Assembly (NCBI GenBank): GCA_009746045.1
Contig: RPFO01000134.1
Coordinates: 67,501-131,500 of the forward strand
Origin: Mesostigma viride
Taxonomy: Eukaryota; Streptophyta; Mesostigmatophyceae; Mesostigmatales; Mesostigmataceae
Reading direction: 5' to 3'
Length of the DNA: 64,000 bases
In this document: positions 51,848 to 62,107 of the stretch, in pieces
Numbering within the stretch: position 1 is the stretch's first letter
Layout: each line of letters starts with the position of its first letter
Translations under genes and position numbers: made by a program
Notes under the pieces: generated by a model
Told to the model about the DNA's origin: nothing
The model's input: only the letters and a program-made list of their open reading frames with translations
Databases searched by the model: none

Positions 51848-53296
51848 TCATTGAGAATGATAGATTACGGAGGTGAGATAGGCATGCAACATAAGGAAAA
51901 ACCCGAGAACTGGGAGAATAACCCTGAAGAAATTAATAGTAATCTGACACAGACATCCAAGGATCACGCCAGCGGCACAAGGTACAACTAACTATACATC
52001 ACAAAACTACACGCAGCAACAGCGCTGCCGGCCCACCATGCAGGCCTGGAAGGAATCTAGACCGCATGGGTCGCGACAAAGTCGGCCCGGATGCGGCGGA
52101 ATAACACATCAGCCACGGTGCGAGTGAGGGCGAGTGACAGACGCTGCCGCCAATACGAGGACCACGTGCGGGCCGACCACGGGGCGGTCTGACCCTCGAG
52201 GTCGAGGCGGTCTTCACGGCGCTGGCAGCACTCGTGGAAAAACTCCGCTGTCTTGGGGCCCATGGCCCCGAACTCCTCAAGGACAAAGGGGATGACCCGG
52301 TGGGGCCCCACATTGCCGTAGGAGGCAAACTTGTCGCGCTCAGCCACAGCGGCAGCAGCGCCGGCATCCACAGCCGCCCGGAGGATGTGGCGACCGGAAA
52401 GCGGCCGAGCCACGGAGACATCGATGAGCAGGTGGCAACCCTGCCCGTCGTAGTCAAGCACGGTAATGTCGGGGCGGTGGTTGGGTGAGTAGAGGGCGGC
52501 CCCATCCGCGTCCTCGCACTTAATGGTGGAGTGGGGAAAGACCGACCGAACCATGGCACACACCACCCGGAGGAGAGCGGTATGGAGATAGAGGAACCAG
52601 TTCTGGTTCTGCTGGCCACCCATGCACGCGATGTAGTGCGTCCCAGTAGTATCCAGAGCAAGCCCGCAGCTGCCGCAGGACGCACCCGCCGTGATGAGAG
52701 GTTGCGGGGCAAAGAGCTGGTGGCGGAGAGCGATGGCGTAAAGGGCCGGAACCAGTGTGAACAAAGGGCTCATGGGGAGGGCGCGCAGGAATGCGGACCC
52801 CACGCTCCCCTCAAGGGAAACGGAGTGAAGCCAAGCCTTCCCCTGATCGTTCAAGCTCGCATGCAGACCCATCCAGTCGGCACAGTGTAGTATACCCGCG
52901 TAGGTCTTTTGTTGTTTTTCATGAACGCAGGCAGGGAAGACACTAGGACTGACGACAGTGGACACGCCGGGCGTGCCCCGGGGCAGGCGACGGTGGACGG
53001 CCTGAGCGGGGCGGACGAGGTCGCAAGCCTGCTGGATCCCGAGGTAAGAATCCTGCACAGCCTGCACAAAGGGAAAGGGGGATGGGGTGACCAAGTCGGG
53101 AATGGCGCTGACGGCGCTGGGGACCAACCGGCGGATCTCCGCCCAGGCCTGAGCAACAGAGCCAAGGAAGGCGGCGGGGGCGAGGCGGGCGGCGCGGGTG
53201 AGCCCACACCCGCCCATGCGGCAGGGGAGGGTGGCCAAGCGCATGGAGTGAGCTGGCAGGCTAGGGCCGGGGAGGAGCACCTGCAAGGCGGCCTGA
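51848..53296 (-). mobile_element. 5'-truncated LINE with restriction-like endonuclease domain
   Basis: Flanked by a 13-bp target duplication, ATCTTATATATGT, at 51835-51847 and 53297-53309. The minus-strand 3' UTR (51848-52056) has no clear poly(A). Only the last 1.45 kb of the element is present, as is usual for incomplete reverse transcription. It lies in the leader of the Gypsy-like element. Confidence 0.78.
52057..53286 (-). pseudogene. LINE RT C-terminus, zinc finger and restriction-like endonuclease
   Basis: 409 open residues without an N-terminal RT core. RMGGCGLTRAARLAPAAFLG is the segment after the RT. ASCGSCGLALDTTGTHYIAC is a C-x2-C...H-x3-C finger. RPDITVLDYDG...CHLLIDVSVARP matches the PD-(D/E)xK-like restriction-like endonuclease of R2/NeSL-type LINEs. 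AAVAERDKFASYGNVGPHRV and PFVLEEFGAMGPKTAEFF follow. This type nicks the target with the C-terminal nuclease instead of an APE domain, so it is a different LINE lineage from the L1-like copy at the left edge. The frame itself is intact. Confidence 0.8.
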
Positions 53297-53343
53297 ATCT
53301 TATATATGTAGGACCTAGTACTATTCCCTAGTAATAATCCCCT

Positions 53344-53700
53344 CTATTGTCTGCTAGAGCCAATGGTCAGCTGGGAGAAGGTAACTGTAACTGCTGTTGT
53401 CCCCTCCCCCTGACTGCTGAGCGTGGGTGGCTTGGAGCATTCACGTGTGATGTGCATCCCCTCAGGCAATGGCATGTGTTCCCTAACAAACCTATCTGCA
53501 TCTGTAATGCTATCAAACCCTTTCCACTTAGCACTAGAGCCTTGGGACAATATCTTATCTTTAATGTGCTCCTCACAAGTCTTCCAGCTGTAGAATATAG
53601 CAGGTCTACCCTTATCCCCGTCAGGAGAGAAAGGGGAAACCCAGGCTACCTCTAATGCAGTGACCTTAAACAAACGAGGAGAGAGCACGGAGTGTAGCAC
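53344..53700 (-). CDS. RNase H1 N-terminal/viroplasmin-like domain protein
   Basis: 118 residues containing DKGRPAIFYSWKTCEEHIKD, then SSAKWKGFDSITDADRFVRE. This is the 'G..pGIy.sW..c...v.g..ga.fk.F.t..eA..f' pattern of the hybrid-binding domain at the N-terminus of RNase H1 and in caulimovirus-type viroplasmin. No catalytic RNase H follows. It lies between the LINE duplication and the first mirrored element, upstream of gag on the same strand, so it could be part of the Gypsy-like leader or a captured gene piece. The assigned start is uncertain. Confidence 0.6.
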   Translation of the reverse strand: MLHSVLSPRLFKVTALEVAWVSPFSPDGDKGRPAIFYSWKTCEEHIKDKILSQGSSAKWKGFDSITDADRFVREHMPLPEGMHITRECSKPPTLSSQGEGTTAVTVTFSQLTIGSSRQ

Positions 53701-53713
53701 AGCACACGCCCCC

Positions 53714-55354
53714 TGTCGCGTTTGCGTGCCATATCATCCTGGACTGGTCATTACCGCTACTTGGAATGCATCCACTATCAGCAGACGTAATCATGTGTGA
53801 GATATGCCACCTTCACCGGCAATCGCGTAACTTCTTGAGTGCACGGACGTAAATGATCACGGACGTGACAGCTGTCGCGTTTGCGTGCCATTATATCCTG
53901 GACTGATCATTACCGCTACTTGAATGCATCCACTATCAGCTGTAATCATGTGTGTGATATGCCACCTCCCCCCCCACTCTTTAGCTCACAACAACTTGAG
54001 AGCAAAAAGTGAAAGAAAGGCATCTCACACAACCGAAGGAAGCCCAAAGAGGGCGTCATTCTAGGCAGCAGCAAAAAAAGAAAAAAAAATCCAGCTGCTC
54101 AAAGATGCTTTTCCAGGATCAGCAACAACCTTAACATGCATGCTTTTAAAGGCTTAGCAATAACCCCTTCAATGGCTTTTTACAGGGAAAAGCCTAACCT
54201 CTTCAGATGCTTTTGAAGGCTAAGCAATAACCTCTTCCTTGTGCTTCCCTGGGTGAAGCAGGAGGAACCCCAGGCTGGCCGAACTGAACCCGCCAAGGGT
54301 TGTTCGCTCGTTAAAATCCTGTGAGATGCAGGTCACGGACATACTTGGCCGCCGACCTCATGACAGGCAATTCCGTAGCCAGCCAGGTGTAGAATAAAAC
54401 CATGATGCTTTATATATTTGGAAAGCAACCAAACCATTCACATTTAATTTCAAAAGACATCGACAAGAATACAAGTGTTGTCTAGTCGTATAATGTCGTA
54501 CTTGTGCGTCACTGTCCAAATAAGGCTAAGCGGTTCTTGATAACCTAGCAGGCCTCGGGTGACGCCACACTGCTCCGCTTGGCTTACGGCTGGCAGTGTC
54601 CTTTAGCGCCCCCTATCCTGTCTACCTATCCCGCTTACCCCAGCTATGGCTCACTGGCCAGCGACGACCGGGTTCCTTCCCGAGTCTCGCCCACAATACA
54701 CACATCATCTTGACGAAACCAAACAGTTATCACTTCCGTCAACCAATCTCATGACAATTACTCATTGCAACCACTCTCGGGGGCTGCTCCGGATTGTTCC
54801 ACTATTAAACCCCTTGACGACAACACCAAGTTGTGAGGGAGAGAAACGGACGAACAACGACCACCATGGTTCGTTGCTCATCCTTCTATACTGCTCAAAG
54901 CTCAAGCCTGGCGGCTGGCGCCACTAGCGCCACTTTAGACATCAGCCAATCATAACATTGTCTAATTTCCGACAAGCTAAACTTCAAGCTTTATCTGTCA
55001 AGCGAACACAAATATACAAGGGCAAATCTATCGGCTATGCCAGGCACCGCCTGGGGCTTCCTTGCATTTGTGTCTGGTGTCCCACGTTGAAATCCTGAAA
55101 TTGCACATCTGCTCAGTGCCTCGCCGGCTTGCTGCGTACCAGCATTCGGCAAACTGCCCTTGTGACGAATGTCAGTGAAATTCAGGTCCGCCCAAAAGTT
55201 CCGTCAGCAAATTCAGCGGCGGACTTGGCGCGTGAGTACAATTGAGATCCGCGGCGTCAGTACCGGGCCGCGGTATAGCAACCCGCACAAGGCTGCGGAC
55301 GTCAGAATTACGCTAAAATCTGAATTGCGGACGTGATAGATCACGGACGCGACA
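53714..55354. mobile_element. TGTCGCG...CGCGACA element, left mirrored set
   Basis: A 157-bp short version (53714-53870) and a full 1,482-bp version (53873-55354) lie head to tail, separated by GC. The full one starts TGTCGCGTTTGCGTGCC and ends GATCACGGACGCGACA. No coding frame is recognisable, so it is non-autonomous. CCCC occurs at both outer edges, a possible target duplication. Confidence 0.65.
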
Positions 55355-55595
55355 CCCCAGCCTTCCGCGGCAAAGGGGCTATACAACGATTACACGGAGG
55401 TAAACACCGTCAACACAGTCGGCAACAGCCAGACGGTATTCACCCCCACAACAGGTAAAACAACGAATGGTCGTCGTCCGCAACTTCCATTCGCACCAAC
55501 GACATTCACACCCTATAGAGGCACAACGTATAACGAGAACCCCTACGCGTGCGAACCCGGAGAGGAAGCGAGCACGCCAGCTAGCCTTCCACAGG
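55355..55595. other. 241-bp spacer between the mirrored elements
   Basis: Unique sequence rich in CAACA and ACACCGT motifs, with no coding signal. It is the centre of the large inverted repeat and may be original leader sequence of the Gypsy-like element. Confidence 0.5.
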
Positions 55596-57420
55596 TGTCG
55601 CGTCCGTGATCTATCACGTCCGCAATTCAGATTTTAGCGTAATTCTGACGTCCGCAGCCTTGTGCGGGTTGCTATACCGCGGCCCGGTACTGACGCCGCG
55701 GATCTCAATTGTACTCACGCGCCAAGTCCGCTGAATTTGCTGACGGAACTTTTGGGCGGACCTGAATTTCACTGACATTCGTCACAAGGGCAGTTTGCCG
55801 AATGCTGGTACGCAGCAAGCCGGCGAGGCACTGAGCAGATGTGCAATTTCAGGATTTCAACGTGGGACACCAGACACAAATGCAAGGAAGCCCCAGGCGG
55901 TGCCTGGCATAGCCGACAGATTTGCCCTTGTATATTTGTGTTCGCTTGACAGATAAAGCTTGAAGTTTAGCTTGTCGGAAATTAGACAATGTTATGATTG
56001 GCTGATGTCTAAAGTGGCGCTAGTGGCGCCAGCCGCCAGGTTTGAGCTTTGAGCAGTATAGAAGGATGAGCAACGAACCATGGTGGTCGTTGTTCGTCCG
56101 TTTCTCTCCCTCACAACTGGTTTGTTGTCTTCATGGGGTGAAATAGTTCGAGCAGCCCGGAGCAGCCCCCGTGAGTGGTTGCATGCAGTCAGTTGCCATG
56201 AGGATGGACTGACGGATATGACAATGTATTGGTTTTGTTAAGAATGTGTGTAAGACTGAGAACGAGACAAGGGACAGGGCCTTCGGGCACCCTGGTCGTC
56301 GTTGGCAAGAATGCCAGTAGGAACTAGGTCGGGAACACACGCGCACTGCCGCCACAAGGGGCCTGCAATGGCGTCAACCAAGGGACCTCACAGCTGCTCT
56401 TATAACTACAACATTACAACTCGACACTCTTTGTAATTCGTCATGTATCTCATTGGAATTGAAATGCCTTTTGGTTGCTTTAATGATAAAGCATGGTCTC
56501 AAGAATCGGCTGGTTGGGCCGGATTGCCTGACATGAAGGTGGCGGTGCCATAAAGGACCGCACCTTTCATTCTCATTTTAAACGGACGAACAACCCATGA
56601 TGGGTTCAGTCCGGCCAGCCTGGATGTTCCTCCTGCTTCACCCAGGGAAGCACAAGGAAGAGGTTATTGCTTAGCCTTCAAAAGCATCTGAAGAGGTTAG
56701 GCTTTTCCCGGTAAAAAGCCAATGAAGGGGTTATTGCTAAGCCTTTAAAAGCATACATGTTAAGGTTGTTGCTGAGCCTGGAAAAGCCTCTTTGAGCAGC
56801 TGGATTTTTTTTTTTCCTTTTTGCTGCTGCCTGGAATGACGCCCTCTTTGGGCTTCCTTCTTTCGTGTGAGATGCCTTTCTTTCACTTTTTGCTCTCCCG
56901 TTGTTGTGAGCTAAATAGTGGGGGGGGAGGTGGCATATCTCACACATGATTACTGCTGATAGTCGGTGGATGCATTCCAAGTAGCGGTAATGACCAGTCC
57001 AGGATGATATGGCACGCAAACGCGACAGCTGTCGCGTCCGTGATCTATCACGTCCGCAATTCAGATTTTAGCGTAATTCTGACGTCCGCAGCCTTGTGCG
57101 GGTTGCTATACCGCGGCCCGGTACTGACGCCGCGGATCTCAATTGTACTCACGCGCCAAGTCCGCTGAATTTGCTGACGGAACTTTTGGGCGGACCTGAA
57201 TTTCACTGACATTCGTCACAAGGGCAGTTTGCCGAATGCTGGTACGCAGCAAGCCGGCGAGGCACTGAGCAGATGTGCAATTTCAGGATTTCAACGTGGG
57301 ACACCAGACACAAATGCAAGGAAGCCCCAGGCGGTGCCTGGCATAGCCGACAGATTTGCCCTTGTATATTTGTGTTCGCTTGACAGATAAAGCTTGAAGT
57401 TTCGCTTGTCGGAAATCGCT
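55596..57420. mobile_element. TGTCGCG...CGCGACA element, right mirrored set
   Basis: A 1,432-bp copy (55596-57027) is inverted relative to the left full copy. A third, incomplete copy (57030 to about 57420) follows in the same orientation after a GC spacer. Identity with the left copy is high near both ends (for example the TGAGCAGCTGGATTTT/AAAATCCAGCTGCTCA region) and lower in the middle. The third copy breaks off at CTTGTCGGAAATCG, followed by a duplicated GCTTGCAAAGAAAG. Confidence 0.65.
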
Positions 57421-57796
57421 TGCAAAGAAAGCATCGCTTGCAAAGAAAGAATCCTAACTAGGGGACGTACCATCGTCGATGACGTAAATCCCTCCTGAGC
57501 TGGCCGCCACCCGGTGTCGTTGAAGGCAAGCCCTGGCCGCCACTGGATGTCGTTGAAAACAGGAGAGATGAGCGCTATCGTTGACAGCACCTCACCACAG
57601 GACTATTGCTAGCCCCGCCGAGTATCCCGGACTGGCCGCTTGCTGCCTAGGTCGTCGTTGAATCCCTTTACGGGCTGGCCGCCGACCTGTCAGCAATCGT
57701 TGAATTCCGGAACCTCTATCTACGCCAAGCACCGCCCTGGTTTCCTAACTGGCTACACTAGCTCTCTCCGCGAGAGTTAGCTAACCTTGCCGGCAC
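57421..57796 (-). other. Leader of the Gypsy-like element with diverged repeats
   Basis: Four or five loose copies of CTGGCCGCC...GTCGTTGAA, about 45-60 bp apart, in a stretch without coding sequence, between the truncated mirrored element and the primer-binding site. Confidence 0.45.
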
Positions 57797-57814
57797 ATTT
57801 CCTCCGATAACCAG
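57797..57814 (-). promoter_or_regulatory. Primer-binding site of the Gypsy-like element
   Basis: On the minus strand, directly after the 5' LTR, the sequence is CTGGTTATCGGAGGAAAT. It begins TGG, the complement of the CCA end of a tRNA. The tRNA it would match was not identified. Confidence 0.6.
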
Positions 57815-58485
57815 TGTTACGTCCCAGCCCAGACACCTCTAGCCTGAGCTACGTAGCGAAAGATCTACCGGCATGCCGGAATTAGGAAGATTCAAGGTGG
57901 CCTAATGCAGATTGCGCTTCACGACTGGAATCGTGAGATATCTGGCACCGCGACTTGATGCCAAGCTACTTAATACACACTTATAATGGCTAGCAATACC
58001 AATTACAAATGGATAGTTGCCCCAGGTTTAATGTGTAGGCGTATTCGCACTTATCATTCATCAAACCAAGAGGACGAGACTCTCGTCCTCGGACCAATTT
58101 CACCTAGGTCTGCCACTACGTTGGCAAGGGGCGCCGACATGGCGCCGACCTTCCAAAGCAGGCAGTCCACACAAGATCCTCGGGTCGACATCGACCCTCG
58201 CCTACAGAATCCACGCATGAGTACAATATCTCAACTAGCTATAAAGTACGCAGCGCGGCGCGACTGCACCGGCCCCTAGAAGATACACGCATACAACAAC
58301 CTAGGCCCAAAATAACTGGTCCGAATCACCCAAACTGTCATAGTTCCATACAAAAGTCCTGACCCAGGGACAATTCCCAAATTAAGTCCCGAAATGAGTC
58401 CCAAAGTCCTACGGACCATGACAACAAGTCAAACTACATAATTTATTCCATTGTTACGTCCGTCCAAAAGGGCCGGGACGTAACA
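57815..58485 (-). repeat. 5' LTR of the Gypsy-like element
   Basis: 671 bp, almost identical to the 3' LTR. It contains GCTATAAAGTACGC (about 58240 on +). Any promoter must act on the minus strand and is not resolved. Confidence 0.95.
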
Positions 58486-58490
58486 ACGGG

Positions 58491-59320
58491 CAGGAGGCAA
58501 CTCAGAATCATTGTACTCTACCCCTTTCAGGGCTGCCACCATAGGCAAGGAGAGGCCCCTAGTCGCTACATCAAGGGAGAAATTGTTTAATCTCAGGTAA
58601 CCAAACCCCGCTCGAGACAACTTTGTGCTACTAACTGTGACCCCGGGTAGGGACAAGAATGGCTGCCCCAAAAGTGCTGGCCCCTCGTATCCCTCCACCA
58701 CACACATAGGCGTCTCAACACCCAGGATCTCTAGTGGGATCTCCCCCAAGACCTTGTAAGACCCCGACCTAGCAAAGTCAGTGACCTGGGTCCACCGGGA
58801 TCGAGGGAAACAAGGGACAATCATCATCTACACAATACTCCCCAATAATGGAGACCAGTGGGCTTGGGTGTCTGTACGAGAAGCCCACACTGAAGTGACC
58901 AAGTGGCCGAGAGTGAGGAAATCACAGCGATGCTCGGGTCAAGCTGAGGTGGTGCACTGCCCATTGCACAGGTTGGGTTGCGAAGGGAAGCAAGCCCCAT
59001 GGTATTGTCTCGGCGCCTCAGCCCTAGCACAATCTTGTTCAGCAAACCACCACGCCCCCGGCTAGGCTGACTAACGGCAGCCGGATCCTGGCTAACGGCA
59101 GGAGTAAAGCCCGCCCTACTACCCTCGCGCAGGTCAGCAGGGGGCTCGCTCATTACGCCTCGAACATCCTCCGCTAGAGCCCGCACGTCCCCATCATCAT
59201 CTACGTCACCATCGTCCTCGCTATTCCCCACAAAGACATCCATAGGGTCAGAGGCAGGCAGAGAACGAGGGGGAGAGGTGGGAACATCACCTGGCTCTCG
59301 CACGAAGTGCGCCACGTCCG
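58491..59320 (-). pseudogene. Copia-like integrase-RT linker, part 1, with retropepsin-like segment
   Basis: An acidic, low-complexity region (GNSEDDGDVDDDGDVRALAE) is followed, in another frame, by SGSYKVLGEIPLEILGVETP, MCVVEGYEGPALLGQPFLSL PG and KLSRAGFGYLRLNNFSLDV. The 'LLGQPFL' strand with its preceding beta pattern resembles the C-terminal half of a retropepsin. No DTG/DSG active site is recognisable upstream. A protease here would be out of place for Copia, so it may be chance similarity, a second protease-like fold or an inserted fragment. Confidence 0.4.
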
Positions 59321-59431
59321 CGTAGTAGTGGAGAAGTCGCTCCCATGCATGCGCTCGTGTGCGGCAGGTAAGGCTTGAGTCTGCTCCAGGGAATGTGGTG
59401 TTGCTTGCCCTGCAAGGACACAATCGCCTTG
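59321..59431 (-). pseudogene. Copia-like integrase C-terminus
   Basis: In the frame continuous across the inverted-repeat insertion this reads AIVSLQGKQHHIPWSRLKPY LP, the end of the integrase C-terminal module. Crossing the CAAGG duplication gives ...DVHVRKAIVSL. Confidence 0.65.
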
Positions 59432-61128
59432 AGTCATATACATCGATTCCTGCGGAATCGATACTAAGCGCTTAGTATCGATTCCGCAGGAATCGATGTA
59501 TATGACTAAGACTGTTGCGACACGCCGGCATCCCGGGTTCGAATCCCGCTAGGATCGTTCTGGGGGTGGATTTTTCGCCTAGTAATGCGAATAACGTTGC
59601 GGACGCTAATCGTTCGGCCTAATGTGCTATGTTAATCGAAAAAAAAGGCAAGTGCTCTCCGCTGACTAGGCGGTGTACTAGCGCTAGCTATTCGACTGAT
59701 ATGATGTGCTCAACCGGCTAATCATCTGTGTTGTTCGACGTCGCTCCGAACATCGGCTAAGTCCCCGAAATCGGCTAATTTCCACGCGATGTCTCGCTAT
59801 AATCGACTAGGCCTAGTTCGGTGGCTCGCTGGGCACCGAGTATGATAGGCCGCTGGCCTATGACCCCCCGTCGAATAGGAAATTTCGACAATCGAATAAG
59901 GAAAATTCGATAATCGAATAGGAAAGTTCGATGGTCGAATAGGCAACTTCGATAATCGAATAGCCAAGTCGATGACCCGACTAGTATCGGCCTTAGCCAG
60001 CAAAGCCTATCCGGTTAGCCGTAACCGTGGAACAGGCTAGCTGTCCGTACCAACCCGGATAAGGCCCCGGACTGGGGCCTAGGTGGCGCCGGCCCTAGGC
60101 GCCGCCCTTAGACCGGTCGACCGCATCGGACCGCCGGATTATAGCCGGCGGCTTAGCGGACGCTAGCGGAAGGCGTGCGGACGGACATGGGGAACTTAGA
60201 GCCAGATCCTAGGGCTCTAGCTAGAGTTACTCAACTCCGACATACTCTTTTGTTCTTTGATTAATTATCAAAATAATTACATCAAATGCAGACCATACAA
60301 AACCCTCTAAGGTAGGGAACTCAAGGGGGGCTCAAGGCCGTCAAAATCACCACGGTATCGACCCGCGCCCTTGTGATCACACATGAATAGTGATGTAATA
60401 AGTAGCGAGAAAAAAAAACCAACTATGCCACCAGACAAAAGGTGACCCATTTATTAGGACCAGTGACCCGCCGACGAGCCCAAGGCACCGTCCAACGTGG
60501 CTAGGGTATGGTCAGGACAAGCAAAAAAAACTACCATGCACCAAGATACTCGTGAATGCTAGCAACACAGGGTGAGTTATGGCTGTATTCATAAAGCGCC
60601 CGAGCCGTAACCCTGTGTGGCTCACGTGTGTTGCATCGTCATGCGCTTGCGCAACACTGCGTACTGCGGGGCAGCCTCCCGCGCCTCGACGGGGGGTCAT
60701 AGGCCAGCGGCCTATCATACTCGGTGCCCAGCGAGCCACCGAACTAGGCCTAGTCGATTATAGCGAGACATCGCGTGGAAACTAGCCGATTTCGGGGACT
60801 TAGCCGATTTTCGGAGCGACGTCGAACAACACAGATGATTAGCCGGTTGAGCACATCATATCAGTCGAATAGCTAGCGCTAGTACACCGCCTAGTCAGCG
60901 GAGAGCACTTGCCTTTTTTTTCGATTAACATAGCACATTAGGCCGAACGATTAGCGTCCGCAACGTTATTCGCATTACTAGGCGAAAAATCCACCCCCAG
61001 AACGATCCTAGCGGGATTCGAACCCGGGATGCCGGCGTGTCGCAACAGTCTTAGTCATATACATCGATTCCTGCGGAATCGATACTAAGCGCTTAGTATC
61101 GATTCCGCAGGAATCGATGTATATGACT
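59432..61128. mobile_element. Non-coding element with 443-bp inverted repeats ending in 76-bp palindromes
   Basis: Duplication CCTTG on both sides (59427-59431, 61129-61133). Arms 59432-59874 and 60686-61128 are inverted copies with few differences. Each arm begins with a perfect 76-bp palindrome (AGTCATATACATCGATTCCT... at 59432-59507 and 61053-61128). Next comes a tRNA T-arm-like segment with a pol III B box, GGGTTCGAATCCC at 59535-59547 (GGGATTCGAACCC at 61013-61025). The 811-bp centre has short ATTCGATAATCGAATAGG repeats (59875-59965) and no transposase. It disrupts the Copia-like integrase. Confidence 0.88.
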
Positions 61129-61956
61129 CCTTGCGTACATGCACGTCCACAGCCTCCACACTGAGTGGCTGGGCCCTCCCATTGTCCCCTCTTCCCAAAG
61201 GAGCCCTCATCATGAATCCAAACCTGGTCCCCTACGCTATAGGCGGTAACCGGCCTACGCATATCCCTTCGAACCAGATTGGCAAACTTTTGCTGCAAAT
61301 GCTGTGCCCATTCCTCCTCTACTTCAGGCAGGTAGTGGCCATGCTGTAAGCCCTCTGCAGTGAGAACACAATTGCGCAAAGGCACTGAAAGGAGCACACG
61401 GCGGTTTAGGCATGCAGAAATATGCAAAGCCCACACTAAACGGGAAGCATAAGAACCAAGAGCAGCCTCACCGTTCCGCCTTGCAGCTTGTTTAAATTCC
61501 TGCACAGCACGTTCCACCAAACCTTGCCCTTCATGGTCGATCTTGACGGCCCACTGTCCGGAGGTATTCAAACCCCGGCTTGCCCTCAAAGCATGCGAAC
61601 TGCCTGTCCATTTGCAGTGACTCAATAGGAGAGAAAAACGCAGAGAGAATGTCAGTAGCCTCCGCCAAATCCTCCGCTGACTGACCCCGCAGCGGGATGA
61701 CTGCTACATTATGAGCATAACTATCTATGGCTATGAAATAAGGGAGAAACGCCCAGAACAGTACGTCGCCTACAATCTGCCCTTTGCATGCGGAGGGATC
61801 CCTCCATCGATGCTTAGCATGGTGGCGGGGAAGCTTTGGCCCAGTAGCCTGACACACAGGACAATGCGCATAGCAATCTCGACATGCTGCCAAAAGCTCT
61901 GCCCCACCCAATTCATTTGCAAATTTGTAAGCATCTGTGCCATGGCCAAATATTAA
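61129..61956 (-). pseudogene. Copia-like integrase
   Basis: Minus-strand order: KFANELGGAELLAACRDCYA HCPVCQATGPKLP, the CC half of the HHCC zinc-binding domain. Then the catalytic core: FWAFLPYFIAIDSYAHNVAV with the first Asp, SPIESLQMDRQFACFEG with the second Asp, and HEGQGLVERAVQEFKQAARR with the catalytic Glu. The C-terminal module is VTAYSVGDQVWIHDEGSFGK RGQWEGPA. One frameshift at about 61590 and another near 61180 break it. It would insert the element cDNA into the genome. Confidence 0.82.
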
Positions 61957-62107
61957 TTAATGTGTGCAGCTACGAGAGGCAATTCCGTAAATAGAAACAA
62001 GCTTTTCATTACCATCAGTTACGGGTACACTGTCCGATAAATCTTGTGCTGCCCCTTGCTTTGCATTTGCCAATGGCCGCTCCGCTGGGCTAGACTGCAG
62101 AACCCTA

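Larger units (their letters stand above)
42799..58485 (-). mobile_element. Gypsy-like LTR retrotransposon, 15.7 kb, missing RT and integrase
   Basis: The LTRs (42799-43466, 57815-58485) begin TGTTACGTCCC and end GGGACGTAACA and are flanked by ACGGG on both sides (42794-42798, 58486-58490). A PBS next to the right LTR and a polypurine tract next to the left LTR set the minus-strand orientation. Gag and a retropepsin are recognisable, but no RT, RNase H or integrase is found in the remaining internal sequence. The copy is therefore deleted or non-autonomous. It contains a truncated LINE and a set of mirrored inverted-repeat elements. The LTRs differ by one 3-bp gap and about one substitution, so insertion was recent. 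Confidence 0.9.

Noticed and set aside
52057-53286. Pol (RT) of the Gypsy-like element
   Set aside because: Motifs are those of a LINE C-terminus with restriction-like nuclease, and the segment has its own 13-bp target duplication.
53714-57027. LTR pair formed by the two full TGTCGCG elements
   Set aside because: The copies are inverted relative to each other and only 241 bp apart, whereas LTRs are direct repeats flanking coding sequence.
59535-59547. Complete tRNA gene at the GGGTTCGAATCCC motif
   Set aside because: Only a T-arm and part of an acceptor-like strand can be drawn; no D-arm, anticodon arm or matching 5' acceptor strand is present upstream.
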